33,774 bases of DNA from Verrucomicrobiota bacterium (GCA_014193395.1 BJHT01000042.1:1-33774), one strand, 5' to 3'. Counted from the stretch's first letter, positions 1-8,260 are shown. Numbers and translations: made by a program. The notes: a model not told the origin generated them from the sequence alone.

Positions 1-194
1 AGCCCCCAGTCCCCCATCTGTCTGCCCCCCTTTTTTTCTGCCATCTCCCCCCTTCCCGCCCCCGCTTCCCATCTTCTCCCCAAAAGGTTGTTCACCACCC
101 CGCCCAAAGTTGTTCACCCCGCCGTCGAAACCCGTTGATTTTCAAGCGAGCCGCGACCCTACCACGACCCCAATAACTTTTCTGCAATAATTTC
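1..194. other. Upstream non-coding region
   Basis: No convincing coding sequence is seen. The first 80 bases are very rich in C and T. The decamer GTTGTTCACC occurs twice, at 87-96 and 109-118, with a 22-base period (about two helical turns). This could be a regulator site upstream of the nrdJ promoter, but no known operator consensus fits well. Confidence 0.4.
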
Positions 195-222
195 TTGTCA
201 CCCCCACATATAGCGCTAGCCT
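195..222 (+). promoter_or_regulatory. Candidate promoter of nrdJ
   Basis: TTGTCA (195-200) resembles a sigma-70 -35 box and is followed after 16 bases by TAGCCT (217-222). The same CTAGC core is found in the better promoter in front of nuoA. A start near 229 would give a leader of about 155 bases before the nrdJ ATG. The call rests on sequence only. Confidence 0.4.
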
Positions 223-227
223 CAACG

Positions 228-384
228 CCACTCCCCAATTGGTGGGGTTTTGCCGCCGATGTGCCGGACGCGTGCGAGACACCGCCAGTGGGGCTTTTTT
301 TGGCGCTTTTTTTGACCGTACCGATCCAGAGGGCGGGAGGGGAAGCCGCCAGATTTACGAACTCAGTTTAACCAGTTAAATGCC
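228..384 (+). promoter_or_regulatory. Possible structured 5' leader of nrdJ
   Basis: The leader has several mutually exclusive pairings. CCCC at 233-236 can pair with GGGG at 244-247, which is followed by TTTT, or with GGGG at 290-293. CCACT (228-232) can also pair with AGTGG (287-291), just before a run of seven T at 295-301. A T-rich block at 307-313 follows. This arrangement of alternative stems before T runs suggests attenuation or a cis-regulatory RNA. The conserved boxes of the classical cobalamin riboswitch were not found. A candidate nrdJ-associated RNA motif has, as I recall, been reported from comparative genomics, but I cannot confirm a match. Confidence 0.35.
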
Positions 385-3300
385 ATGATCGACGCCCAAG
401 AACAACTCAGCCCCGTCGCGACCGCCCCCAGTCGCCGGAGCGCCACCGCCATGCTCACCTCCACCCGCCCCGCCAAAGGTTCCCCCAGCCCGGCCAAGGC
501 TCCAACCAAACCCCAGGCCAAAGCCAAACCCCTCCGCATCGAGCGCGTCTTCAGCGACGCCAAGGTCAAGCCCTTCGACCAGATCGAATGGGACCGTCGC
601 ACCGCCGAGATCACCGATGACTCCGGCAAAGTCATCTTCAAACAGGAAAACGTCGAAGTGCCCAAGGCCTGGTCGCAGCTCGCCACCAAGGTCGTCGTCT
701 CGAAGTATTTTTACGGCGAGCAACACACCAGCGAGCGCGAAACCTCCGTCAAACAGCTCGTCCACCGCGTCACCCGCACCATCGCCGACTGGGGCATCAA
801 AGACGGCTACTTCAGCAAGGCCGACGGCGAAATCTTCTACGACGAACTCACCTGGCTCTGCGCCAACCAGCACGGCGCCTTCAACTCCCCCGTCTGGTTC
901 AATGTCGGTCTCTACACTCAGTACGGCATCGGCAAAGACTCCGCGCGCGGTAACTGGTTCTACAACCGCACCACCGGCGTCGCCGAACGCGCCAAGACTC
1001 AGTACGAATATCCCCAAGGCAGCGCCTGCTTCATCCAATCCGTCGAGGATAACATGGAAAGCATCATGCACCTCGCCTACTCCGAGGCCATGCTCTTCAA
1101 ATATGGCTCCGGCACCGGCACCGATCTTACCCCCATCCGATCGAGTCAGGAGAAACTCAGCGGCGGCGGGCGTCCGAGCGGTCCACTTAGCTTTCTCAAG
1201 GTCTATGACCAGGTAGCCAACGTCGTAAAATCCGGCGGCAAAACCCGCCGTGCCGCCAAGATGAACACCCTCCGCGACTGGCACGGTGACATCGAGGAAT
1301 TCATCGACGCCAAACAAAAGGAAGAGAAGAAAGCCTGGGCACTTATCGAGCAAGGCTATGACGGTTCCTACAACGGTGATGCCTACGGTAGCGTGATGTA
1401 TCAGAACGAGAACCTCTCCGTCCGGGTCAGCGATGAATTCATGCAGGCCGGCGTGGAAGGAAAAGAATGGTGGACCCGCGCCACCACCACCGGCAAACCG
1501 CTCCACAAAAAGGATGCCTCCAAGCTGCTCGGTAAGATCGCCGAAGGCACCTGGATATGCGGCGACCCCGGCCTCCAATACGACGGAGCCATCCAAAAAT
1601 GGCACACCTGCAAAGGCACCGAACCTATCCATAGCACCAACCCGTGCAGTGAGTATGTCTTCATCAATAACACCGCTTGTAACTTGGCGTCTCTGAACCT
1701 GATGAAGTTCAAGCGCGAAGACGGCGTGTTCGATGTCGAACGCTTCAAGGCCGCCGTCCGCATCTATATCACCGCGCAAGATATTCTCGTGGATAACGCC
1801 AGCTATCCTACCAAGGAAATTGCCGAGAATTCCCATATCTTCCGTACTCTCGGACTAGGATTCGCGAACCTCGGCTCCCTTATCATGAGCTATGGCTTCG
1901 CCTATGACTCCAACGAAGGCCGAGCCCTCGCCGGTGCCATCACCGCCATCATGACCGGCCATGCCTACGAACAAAGCGCCGACCTCGCTTCTGTCACCGG
2001 ACCCTTCGCCGGTTATCGTGATTCCCGCTGCGCCGGAGTTGCCAAGCCCGTCGCGCCGGACAACGTCGAGTCCATGCTCAACGTCATCAAACTCCACCGC
2101 AACGCCGTCGAGGAAATCCAGCCCAGCCGCGAATTCACCTATCTCAAGGATGAAGCCCGCCGCGTCTGGAACCATGCTTACGACAAAGGCAAGAAGCACG
2201 GCTACCGCAACGCCCAGGTCACCGTCCTCGCCCCCACCGGCACCATCGCCTTCCTAATGGATTGCGACACCACCGGGGTCGAACCCGACATCGCCTTGGT
2301 CAAATACAAACTCCTCGCCGGCGGCGGCATGTTGAAGATCGTCAACCGCACCGTGCCCGAAGCCCTCACCCGCCTCGGCTACAGCGCCGAGCAATCCCAG
2401 AGCATCATCGCCCACATCGCCAAACACGACACCATCGAAGACGTCACCGAGACCGACGGCACGGTCGTCAAGAGCGGTCTCAAGGCCGAGCACCTCGAAG
2501 TCTTCGACTGCGCCTTCAAAGCCCACAAAGGCCAGCGCAGCATTCATTACATGGCCCATCTCAGCATGATGGCCGCGACCCAGCCCTTCATCAGCGGGGC
2601 CATCAGCAAGACCGTCAACCTCCCCAACAACGCCACCGTCGAAGACATCCGCGACGCCTACGTGCAAGCCTGGCGCATGGGCCTCAAATGCGTCGCCGTC
2701 TATCGCGACGGCTCCAAGCGCTCCCAGCCCCTCAACACCCAGAAGACCAACGAGGGCGGTGCTAAAGCCGACGCCAAGAACGGCACCGCCGCTGCCGAGG
2801 CCGACGCCCAAGTCGCCACCCTCCAGAGCCGCATCGGTGAACTCGACACCCTCGTGGCCCATCTCCGTCTCCAAGTGGACCAGCCTGCGCGCCGCCGCCT
2901 CCCCGAGACCCGCCACGCCCTGACTCACAAGTTCGACATCGCCGGTCACGAAGGCTACCTCACCGTCGGCCTCTTCGAGAGCGGCCTGCCCGGCGAACTC
3001 TTCATCACCATGTCCAAGGAAGGCTCGACCATCGGCGGCCTCATGGACGCCATCGCGACCCTCACCAGCATGGCCCTGCAATACGGCGTGCCCCTCGACG
3101 CCCTCGTCCGCAAGTTCAGCCACCAACGCTTCGAGCCGAGCGGCTTCACCAAGAACCCCGACATCCGCCAGGCCTCCAGCGTCATCGACTACGTCTTCCG
3201 CTGGCTCGCCATCCAGTTCATCCCCGGCTTCCGCGAGAAGAACTCCCCCAACGGCGGCCAGCAGGAGTTCCCGATGCCCGACCTGCAGAAACTCATCCGC

Positions 3301-3525
3301 GACCGCGTCAACCGGCCCATCCCCGACCTCGCGCGCCGCGAGGACGACGACGCCATCGCCCTGCCCGCCGCCAGCACCACCGCCTCCAACGCGGCCGGCA
3401 ACGGCAAGTCCCTCTTCGTCAACCAGGCCGACGCGCCCCTCTGCCCCAACTGCGGCAGCCACACCGTGCGCAACGGTGCCTGCTACAAATGCAACAACTG
3501 CGGCGAAAGCCTCGGTTGCTCCTGA
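385..3525 (+). CDS. nrdJ: Vitamin B12-dependent class II ribonucleoside-diphosphate reductase
   Basis: This cytosolic enzyme makes deoxyribonucleotides with adenosylcobalamin as radical source, so it needs no oxygen and no second subunit. The 1046-residue protein has the family hallmarks. NPCSE at 419-423 carries the presumed thiyl-radical cysteine C421. C215 and C432 are the likely substrate-reducing cysteine pair, and the C421 to C432 spacing of 11 is the usual one. PTGT is at 617-620. Residues about 845-955 form the C-terminal extension found in long NrdJ proteins, and the tail has a zinc-ribbon-like cluster starting C1020-x2-C1023 and ending in GCS, probably the swinging thiol pair. The first 55 residues are low-complexity and weakly conserved. 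ATG 385 has no good nearby Shine-Dalgarno; a purine-rich GGAGGGGAAG lies too far upstream. The gene stands alone and ends at tandem hairpins. Confidence 0.97.
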   Translation: MIDAQEQLSPVATAPSRRSATAMLTSTRPAKGSPSPAKAPTKPQAKAKPLRIERVFSDAKVKPFDQIEWDRRTAEITDDSGKVIFKQENVEVPKAWSQLATKVVVSKYFYGEQHTSERETSVKQLVHRVTRTIADWGIKDGYFSKADGEIFYDELTWLCANQHGAFNSPVWFNVGLYTQYGIGKDSARGNWFYNRTTGVAERAKTQYEYPQGSACFIQSVEDNMESIMHLAYSEAMLFKYGSGTGTDLTPIRSSQEKLSGGGRPSGPLSFLKVYDQVANVVKSGGKTRRAAKMNTLRDWHGDIEEFIDAKQKEEKKAWALIEQGYDGSYNGDAYGSVMYQNENLSVRVSDEFMQAGVEGKEWWTRATTTGKPLHKKDASKLLGKIAEGTWICGDPGLQYDGAIQKWHTCKGTEPIHSTNPCSEYVFINNTACNLASLNLMKFKREDGVFDVERFKAAVRIYITAQDILVDNASYPTKEIAENSHIFRTLGLGFANLGSLIMSYGFAYDSNEGRALAGAITAIMTGHAYEQSADLASVTGPFAGYRDSRCAGVAKPVAPDNVESMLNVIKLHRNAVEEIQPSREFTYLKDEARRVWNHAYDKGKKHGYRNAQVTVLAPTGTIAFLMDCDTTGVEPDIALVKYKLLAGGGMLKIVNRTVPEALTRLGYSAEQSQSIIAHIAKHDTIEDVTETDGTVVKSGLKAEHLEVFDCAFKAHKGQRSIHYMAHLSMMAATQPFISGAISKTVNLPNNATVEDIRDAYVQAWRMGLKCVAVYRDGSKRSQPLNTQKTNEGGAKADAKNGTAAAEADAQVATLQSRIGELDTLVAHLRLQVDQPARRRLPETRHALTHKFDIAGHEGYLTVGLFESGLPGELFITMSKEGSTIGGLMDAIATLTSMALQYGVPLDALVRKFSHQRFEPSGFTKNPDIRQASSVIDYVFRWLAIQFIPGFREKNSPNGGQQEFPMPDLQKLIRDRVNRPIPDLARREDDDAIALPAASTTASNAAGNGKSLFVNQADAPLCPNCGSHTVRNGACYKCNNCGESLGCS

Positions 3526-3536
3526 TCCTTCCGCAG

Positions 3537-3580
3537 GGGTGGGGACAGCCTGTCCCCACCCGGCTGCCAGTGGGCAGCCG
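3537..3580 (+). terminator. Tandem perfect hairpins after nrdJ
   Basis: GGGTGGGGACAG (3537-3548) and CTGTCCCCACCC (3550-3561) are perfect inverted arms separated by one base. They are followed at once by CGGCTGCC (3561-3568) and GGCAGCCG (3573-3580). The pair begins 11 bases after the nrdJ stop. There is no T tract, so it may be a factor-independent barrier or a REP-like repeat rather than a classical terminator. The remaining bases to 3798 hold no recognisable gene. Confidence 0.55.
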
Positions 3581-3798
3581 CTCCGAATCCCCCGCGACAT
3601 CGGGACTTCTCCAGCACCTCGGTGGGCGCGCGTCGTTCATGCCACTGCAGTTTCGGAACGCCCCTCGGCCTCGATCCCACCTTGGAGCGATCTGAAAGCC
3701 GCGCCCCCCGCCGACGCTCCCAGTCCGGGCCAACTCCAAAGCTCCAACCGTATCGAAAGTTTCCAAGAACCTCCCTCTCACGTCTCACGCCCCACGAA

Positions 3799-4128
3799 TC
3801 ACACGACCGTCAGCGGCCCATCAAACGTCGTCAGACTAATCACCTCCGTCTTCGCCACATGCGGCCCGTGCTGTTCGCCCTTGGGCGCGAAAAAAAATGA
3901 TCCCGCCGTGTAAGTGATCCCCGACTCCTCCCATTCGCCCGACAGCACATACACCGACTCATTGGCCAGCGGATGCGTGTGGGCTGGCACCGTGACGCCT
4001 GCGTTAAATTTCCGCAGCACCGTGACGCCGCCCGTCACCGGGTCCTTGCGGAGCACCATCAGTTCGACCCCGGCGTACGGACCGGGAACCCATGACTTAT
4101 CCTTGGCCAGCGCGATGTATTGGAACAT
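3799..4128 (-). CDS. Single-domain cupin protein
   Basis: This is a small beta-barrel protein of about 109 residues with both cupin motifs. Numbering from the longer ATG at 4155, the first motif supplies H59, H61 and E66. The second runs G85-x5-P91-x-G93-x2-H96 and supplies the fourth metal ligand, H96. It therefore probably binds one metal ion. It resembles ChrR-type or dioxygenase-like cupins, but no substrate can be inferred. The ATG at 4128 is preferred because the nine extra residues of the 4155 start are not cupin-like; neither has a clear Shine-Dalgarno. The gene is convergent with nrdJ and lies downstream of a sugar permease gene on the same strand, separated from it by a repeat, so co-transcription is uncertain. 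Confidence 0.8.
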   Translation of the reverse strand: MFQYIALAKDKSWVPGPYAGVELMVLRKDPVTGGVTVLRKFNAGVTVPAHTHPLANESVYVLSGEWEESGITYTAGSFFFAPKGEQHGPHVAKTEVISLTTFDGPLTVV

Positions 4129-4221
4129 GGCCCCATGCAATGCCCGCCCCGCCAAAACTCAAGGCCAGACTCGGGCCGCCCGCCCACGCGTTTCACGGAA
4201 CCTGGGGTGGTGCGGGAGGGC

Positions 4222-4438
4222 GGAAGCTCCAAGCTCAAAGTCCAAAGCCCAAAGGAAGTTCCAAGGATCAAGCCGGTCCCGGCATTTAGGCGAACCCGTG
4301 CGGAGAAAATTTCCCCGCCGTGAAAGTCGGAGGGCGTCCCGCGGCCGACCAGCAGGTTTGTGAGATTCTTCGTGCCCTGGACTGGAGCTTGGCCCTTGCT
4401 CCTTCCCTTGAGCTTTGAGCTTTATCCGTGGAGCTTTT
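4222..4438. repeat. Inverted pair of AGCTTTGA-type repeats
   Basis: A stretch at 4222-4268, read on the minus strand, consists of AGCTTTG/AGCTTGG-like units. A forward copy with units CTTGGCCCTTG, CCCTTGAGCTTTGAGC and TTTATCC lies at 4385-4438. Related forward copies occur at 21899-21947 and 29998-30050. This is an intergenic, low-complexity repeat family. The space between the two arms contains no gene. Confidence 0.7.
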
Positions 4439-4448
4439 TCCCCGCGCT

Positions 4449-5417
4449 TCAGGCCCTTGCCTGCCGCAGTTTATCGAGGCCCACCGCGAGGATGATCACC
4501 ACGCCGATGATGATTTCCTGCATGTAATTCGGCCAGCCCATCTGGTTAGAGCCGTTGCGCAAGGTCACGATGATGAGCGCGCCGATCATCGCCCCGAGCA
4601 CGCTGCCCGTGCCGCCGCTCAGGCTCGCGCCGCCGATGACCACCGCCGCGACGACGTCCAGTTCGAGACCGAAACCGGTGCTCGGATCGCCCTGGCTCAA
4701 CCGCGAGAGCTGCATCAGTCCCGCGGTGCCGAAGAGCATTCCGGCCAGCGTGTAGATCGCGAGCTTGTTCCAACGCACCCGGATGCCGCAGAGGCGTGCG
4801 GTCGCTTCGTTCGAGCCGATGGCGAAAATGCGGCGGCCAAAAACGGTCTGCCGCATCACCACCGCCATCGCCGTCGCCAGCCCGAGCAGCAGCCACACGC
4901 CCATCGGCAGCGGGAAAAATTCGAGCGGATTCTTCAACGCCATGATCTGCGTGATCGCGGGGTTTTCCTTGAAGTTCACGGTCTGATTTCCCGCCAGCCA
5001 TTTCGCCGCGCCGCGCGCCACGCCCATCATGCCGAGCGTGACGATGAACGGCATGAGCCGGCAGCCCGCGATGATCGCGCCGTTGAGGCAACCGACCAGT
5101 CCGCCCGTGAGCACGGTGACAATCACCACCGTCGCGACCGAGCACGGCGCGTCGCCTTGCAGCAGCCGCGCCCCCGCCACGCTCGTGAACGCCACGACTG
5201 ATCCGACGCTCAGATCAATCCCGCCGCTGACGATGATCATCGTCATCCCCAGCGCCGCCGTGCCCACGATGACCGTCTGCGTGAAGATGGTTTTGAAATT
5301 GCCGCCGGTGAGAAACACCTCGCGCACGTCGGCCTTCAGGCAGAACAGGCCAATCACCAGCGCCAGCCCGAAGAATGGCGCGAGGGCTTGAATGATGGGT
5401 TTCAGGCGCGGGTGCAT
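4449..5417 (-). CDS. Ribose/xylose-type ABC transporter permease (RbsC family)
   Basis: This integral membrane protein of about 322 residues belongs to the BPD_transp_2 family that forms the channel of monosaccharide importers. It is hydrophobic throughout, with about 8-10 membrane segments. The conserved SGGIDLSVGS block is near residue 65, and the cytoplasmic loop with IGSNEATARLCGI is near 205-217, where the ATPase docks. The ATG at 5417 is chosen over a TTG twelve bases upstream. No ATPase or substrate-binding protein gene is present in the window, and the gene is bounded by repeats upstream and a cupin downstream. It is therefore an orphan here, either part of a broken operon or a partner of components encoded elsewhere. 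The sugar specificity cannot be read from the sequence. Confidence 0.9.
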   Translation of the reverse strand: MHPRLKPIIQALAPFFGLALVIGLFCLKADVREVFLTGGNFKTIFTQTVIVGTAALGMTMIIVSGGIDLSVGSVVAFTSVAGARLLQGDAPCSVATVVIVTVLTGGLVGCLNGAIIAGCRLMPFIVTLGMMGVARGAAKWLAGNQTVNFKENPAITQIMALKNPLEFFPLPMGVWLLLGLATAMAVVMRQTVFGRRIFAIGSNEATARLCGIRVRWNKLAIYTLAGMLFGTAGLMQLSRLSQGDPSTGFGLELDVVAAVVIGGASLSGGTGSVLGAMIGALIIVTLRNGSNQMGWPNYMQEIIIGVVIILAVGLDKLRQARA

Positions 5418-5577
5418 GGAAAAAATCAAAAGCCCGTGAGGCTGTCCGCGCGCCGCGCCGCACGGCTCGCGCTTGTGTTCTCAGAGTTCAGGGTCATCGC
5501 GCCGCGACGTTAGGAGAGCAGCGCCCCGCCGGTCAACGCGCAGCTACGCAGGAGCACGAGCGGCTCCCGACTCTCCC

Positions 5578-5740
5578 TTGTAGGAGCCGACGTAAGGAGG
5601 CTCTAACCTTTTCCGCGCGAGCAGCGCCCGTGGGCTGGAGGAAGTCAGAGTCTCCTTACGTCGTCTCGTACAAAGGGCATGGCCGAGCGCGGGCGGCTCG
5701 TCCGCGAGTGCCACTTGCAGGAGCCGACGTGAGGAGAACC
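5578..5740. repeat. GTAGGAGnCGACGT repeat, three copies
   Basis: A forward copy at 5578-5608 (core GTAGGAGCCGACGTAAGGAG) is followed by an inverted copy at 5644-5675 (core CTCCTTACGTCGTCTC). A second forward copy is at 5714-5740 with GAGCCGACGTGAGGAG. The first two form a potential stem-loop about 98 bases long. The same family recurs at 5971, 17151, 19739 and 19807. Confidence 0.8.
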
Positions 5741-5756
5741 CGCGCAGCAAAACGGA

Positions 5757-5837
5757 TTGGGCAAAGGAATGGAGGCAAGGGAATGAAGGCAAAAAGTTCT
5801 CCCGTCCCCATTCCTTTGCCTCCATTCCTTTGCCCAA
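5757..5837. repeat. Inverted repeat of AAAGGAATG(G)AGGC units
   Basis: A 29-base left arm (5757-5785), made of units GGCAAAGGAATGGA and GGCAAGGGAATG, is matched by a 29-base right arm (5809-5837) at 28 of 29 positions. The loop is 23 bases. A second full copy is at 20867-20962 and a degenerate one begins near 22146. Confidence 0.85.
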
Positions 5838-5970
5838 AACTCTCGTGCTCCAATCCCCGTGAGACCATCCGAACTGTGCCGGCCGCTATCAAACCCCCTC
5901 CCTCCGCGCACGGAATACGTTTGCAGGCGCCAATCTTTTTTCCCGTGAGCAGCCACCATTGGCGGAAGGA

Positions 5971-6004
5971 GGTCAGAGTCTCCTCACGTCGTCTCCTGTA
6001 AAGC
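5971..6004. repeat. GTAGGAGnCGACGT repeat, inverted copy
   Basis: A minus-orientation copy with core GAGTCTCCTCACGTCGTCTC. Together with the copies at 5578-5740 and the inverted repeat at 5757-5837, it fills most of the 660-base stretch between 5430 and 6091, in which I see no gene. Confidence 0.75.
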
Positions 6005-6064
6005 GGGCCGCCCGCGCTCTTGTCGCTCATTCCCAGCGCGTCCGATTTGTGATTCCTCATGCGT

Positions 6065-6095
6065 CACGCATCACGCATCACGCATCACGCATCAC
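6065..6095. repeat. CACGCAT tandem heptamer
   Basis: CACGCAT is repeated four times without change (6065-6092) and followed by CAC. The repeat runs into the stop codon of the minus-strand PQQ dehydrogenase gene (6092-6094). Confidence 0.9.
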
Positions 6096-8260
6096 TTCCC
6101 CGCCCGCTCCGGCAGCGCGAAGCAGTAATACGAATCGCCCGACTTCGTCCCCGGCTTCCCGCCGCCGCCCGCGGCGATGAGGACAAATTGTCGCCCGTTG
6201 ATGGCGAACGTTGCCGGGGTCGCGTACCCGCCCGCTGCCATCTGAAATTCCCACAGCAGTTTTCCCGTGTCCTTGTCATACGCGTGCAGGCGTTCATCCA
6301 TTGCCGCACCGATGAACACGAGACCCGCCGCAGTCACGATCGGCCCGCCAATATTGAACGTTCCCGTCGGCGGCAGCCCGCGCGCCTCGAGCGCGGGAAA
6401 CGTCCCGAGCGGCACCTGCCACTTGATGCGCCCGGCGTCGAGGTCGATGGCGTTGAGCGTGCCCCACGGCCGACGGTTCAGCGGGTAGCCCTCGGGATCG
6501 GTCATCGCGTGATGGCCGGTGGCGACGTAGGGAATCGCGTCGGCAAAGCTCAGTTTGAGGTCGGCGGTCTTGATGATCTCGGTCTTGCCGTCCTCGAACA
6601 GGAACGCGAGCACGGCGCGCTTCTCGAGTTCGGTGAAGGTGGCGAAGGACGGCATCTGGCCGCGGCCTTTCTCGATCAGCTCGCGGAGCTGCGCGGCGGT
6701 CAGGCGCTGCTTCACGGTCTTGAGCGTGGCCAGCGCGGGCGAGGCCGGATTGCGCGGATTGTCGAGGCCGTGGCAGTGCGAACAGATGACGCGGTAGAGG
6801 TGCTGGCCCAGCTCGTGGAGCGACATTTCCGTCTGTGGTTTGGCGGGGACCATCTTGATCCATTTGGGATGATTGCTCGCATTGACGTAGAGCGTGCGCG
6901 TGGCGGGATCGTAGGCCGCGCCGCCCCATTCCGAGCCGCCGTTGAACTCGGGCAGCACGAGGCTCGGCTCGAAACCGGGCGGGATGAAAATGTCGCCGGT
7001 GCGCATTTTCGCGAGGCGCTCGCGGGCGAAGGCGTTGGCCGACGGCGAGAGATCGGTCGCTTCGTCAGGCGTTAGGCGTTGCTGCGCGTACCGCAGGCTG
7101 CGCGGCGGGAAGGGCTGCGTCGGCCAGCTTTTTTCGCCGGGCACTTCGGACTGCGGCACGGGGATTTCTTCGACGGGAAAGAGCGGTTCGCCGGTCTCGC
7201 GGTGGAGTACGAAGAGATGGCCCATCTTGCTCGGCTGCGCGACGGCATCAATGCGGCGGCCGTCGCGCTGCACGGTAACAAGCGTGGGCGGGCACGGCAG
7301 GTCGTAGTCCCAGAGATCGTGATGGACGGTTTGAAAATGCCAGCGGCGTTTGCCCGTCGCCGCGTCGAGCGCTAGCACGCAGTTGGCAAACAGATTTGCC
7401 CCGATGCGATTGCCGCCCCAGTGATCGTAGGACGCCGAGCCGGTGCCGCAGAAAACGAGACCGCGCTCGACATCGAGCGTGAGGCCGCCCCACGCGTTCG
7501 CGCCGCCGATGGTTTTCCACGCGTCGGGCGGCCACGTCTCGTAACCGAATTCGCCGGGGTGCGGGATGGTGTGGAAAATCCAACGACGCTGGCCGGTGCG
7601 GACATCGAACGCGCGGATGTGGCCGGGCGCGGCGGGACTGGGGCCTTCGCCGACGATGGAACCCATGATGATCAGATCGCGATAAATCACGCCCGGCGAG
7701 GTCGCGCCGACGGAGAGAAAAAAGATGTCCTGATCGAAACCCTCGCGCAGGTCGATGAAGCCGCTTTTTCCAAAGCCCGCCGCGGGTTTTCCCGTCGCGG
7801 CATCGAGGCAGAAGAGATGGCGCGCGGCGGGGTAGAGGATGCGGCGGTCCGTTCCATCGGTCCAAAACGAGAGGCCGCGATTCACGCCGCGGGTGGATTC
7901 GCCCGTGGCGGATTGCGGATCGAACTCCCACAGTTTGCGCCCCGTCGCCGCTTCGAGCGCGACGGCCTTGAGCGTGACCGTCGTGAGGTAAACCACGCCG
8001 TCGATCACGAGCGGATTGCACTCAATGGTCGAACGTCCCGACTGGTCGCCGGTGTGAAAAATCCACGCTGGCTGGAGCTGGCGCACGTTGTCGCGATTAA
8101 TCTGTTGTAACGGAGAAAACTTCGTCGTACCGAAATCGCCGCCATAGACCGGCCAGCCGTGGTCGGCGGGAGAGGGCAAAGCGGCCGCGCTGCTCCAGCG
8201 CGAGACGAGCAGGGTGAGGGCGGAGATCAGGATGAGTTGGTTGACGAGCGGGAGGCGCAT
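6092..8260 (-). CDS. Secreted PQQ-dependent dehydrogenase with cytochrome c domain
   Basis: This predicted periplasmic quinoprotein of about 722 residues oxidises an alcohol or sugar with pyrroloquinoline quinone and passes electrons to its own heme. A signal peptide covers roughly residues 1-26. Beta-propeller repeats fill about 30-450, with blocks such as AWIFHTGD, DAATGK and LWDYDLPCPP. A c-type heme site CSHCHG (C493-x2-C496-H497) sits in an inserted domain, and the propeller resumes to the C terminus. Inside the propeller is the glucose/alcohol-dehydrogenase type arrangement, but the substrate is not clear. ATG 8260 is preferred to TTG 8296 because the shorter form starts directly with the signal peptide and because a strong -35 box lies exactly over the longer start. 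The gene diverges from the DUF1501 gene. The cytochrome may feed the same periplasmic electron pool as the downstream CxxCH proteins. Confidence 0.92.
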   Translation of the reverse strand: MRLPLVNQLILISALTLLVSRWSSAAALPSPADHGWPVYGGDFGTTKFSPLQQINRDNVRQLQPAWIFHTGDQSGRSTIECNPLVIDGVVYLTTVTLKAVALEAATGRKLWEFDPQSATGESTRGVNRGLSFWTDGTDRRILYPAARHLFCLDAATGKPAAGFGKSGFIDLREGFDQDIFFLSVGATSPGVIYRDLIIMGSIVGEGPSPAAPGHIRAFDVRTGQRRWIFHTIPHPGEFGYETWPPDAWKTIGGANAWGGLTLDVERGLVFCGTGSASYDHWGGNRIGANLFANCVLALDAATGKRRWHFQTVHHDLWDYDLPCPPTLVTVQRDGRRIDAVAQPSKMGHLFVLHRETGEPLFPVEEIPVPQSEVPGEKSWPTQPFPPRSLRYAQQRLTPDEATDLSPSANAFARERLAKMRTGDIFIPPGFEPSLVLPEFNGGSEWGGAAYDPATRTLYVNASNHPKWIKMVPAKPQTEMSLHELGQHLYRVICSHCHGLDNPRNPASPALATLKTVKQRLTAAQLRELIEKGRGQMPSFATFTELEKRAVLAFLFEDGKTEIIKTADLKLSFADAIPYVATGHHAMTDPEGYPLNRRPWGTLNAIDLDAGRIKWQVPLGTFPALEARGLPPTGTFNIGGPIVTAAGLVFIGAAMDERLHAYDKDTGKLLWEFQMAAGGYATPATFAINGRQFVLIAAGGGGKPGTKSGDSYYCFALPERAGK

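Noticed and set aside
208-218. NrdR box near the nrdJ promoter
   Set aside because: ACATATAGCGC resembles only half of the consensus and no second box at the usual phased distance was found.
228-384. Classical cobalamin riboswitch before nrdJ
   Set aside because: Neither the B12-box nor the conserved core was found in the right order; CGCCAGTGG resembles one block only by chance and in the wrong context.
376-1836. 486-residue minus-strand frame antisense to nrdJ
   Set aside because: It is Gly/Ala/Val/Asp-rich without family motifs and arises because the real gene uses C in third position almost everywhere. The same explains the long minus-strand frames at 2254-3600, 10727-13114 and 17256-19901.
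6065-6095. CRISPR-like array
   Set aside because: Units of seven bases directly adjoining each other, no spacers.
6059-7075. 338-residue plus-strand frame antisense to the PQQ dehydrogenase
   Set aside because: Arg/Glu/Ala-rich shadow of a gene with clear propeller and heme motifs on the other strand.
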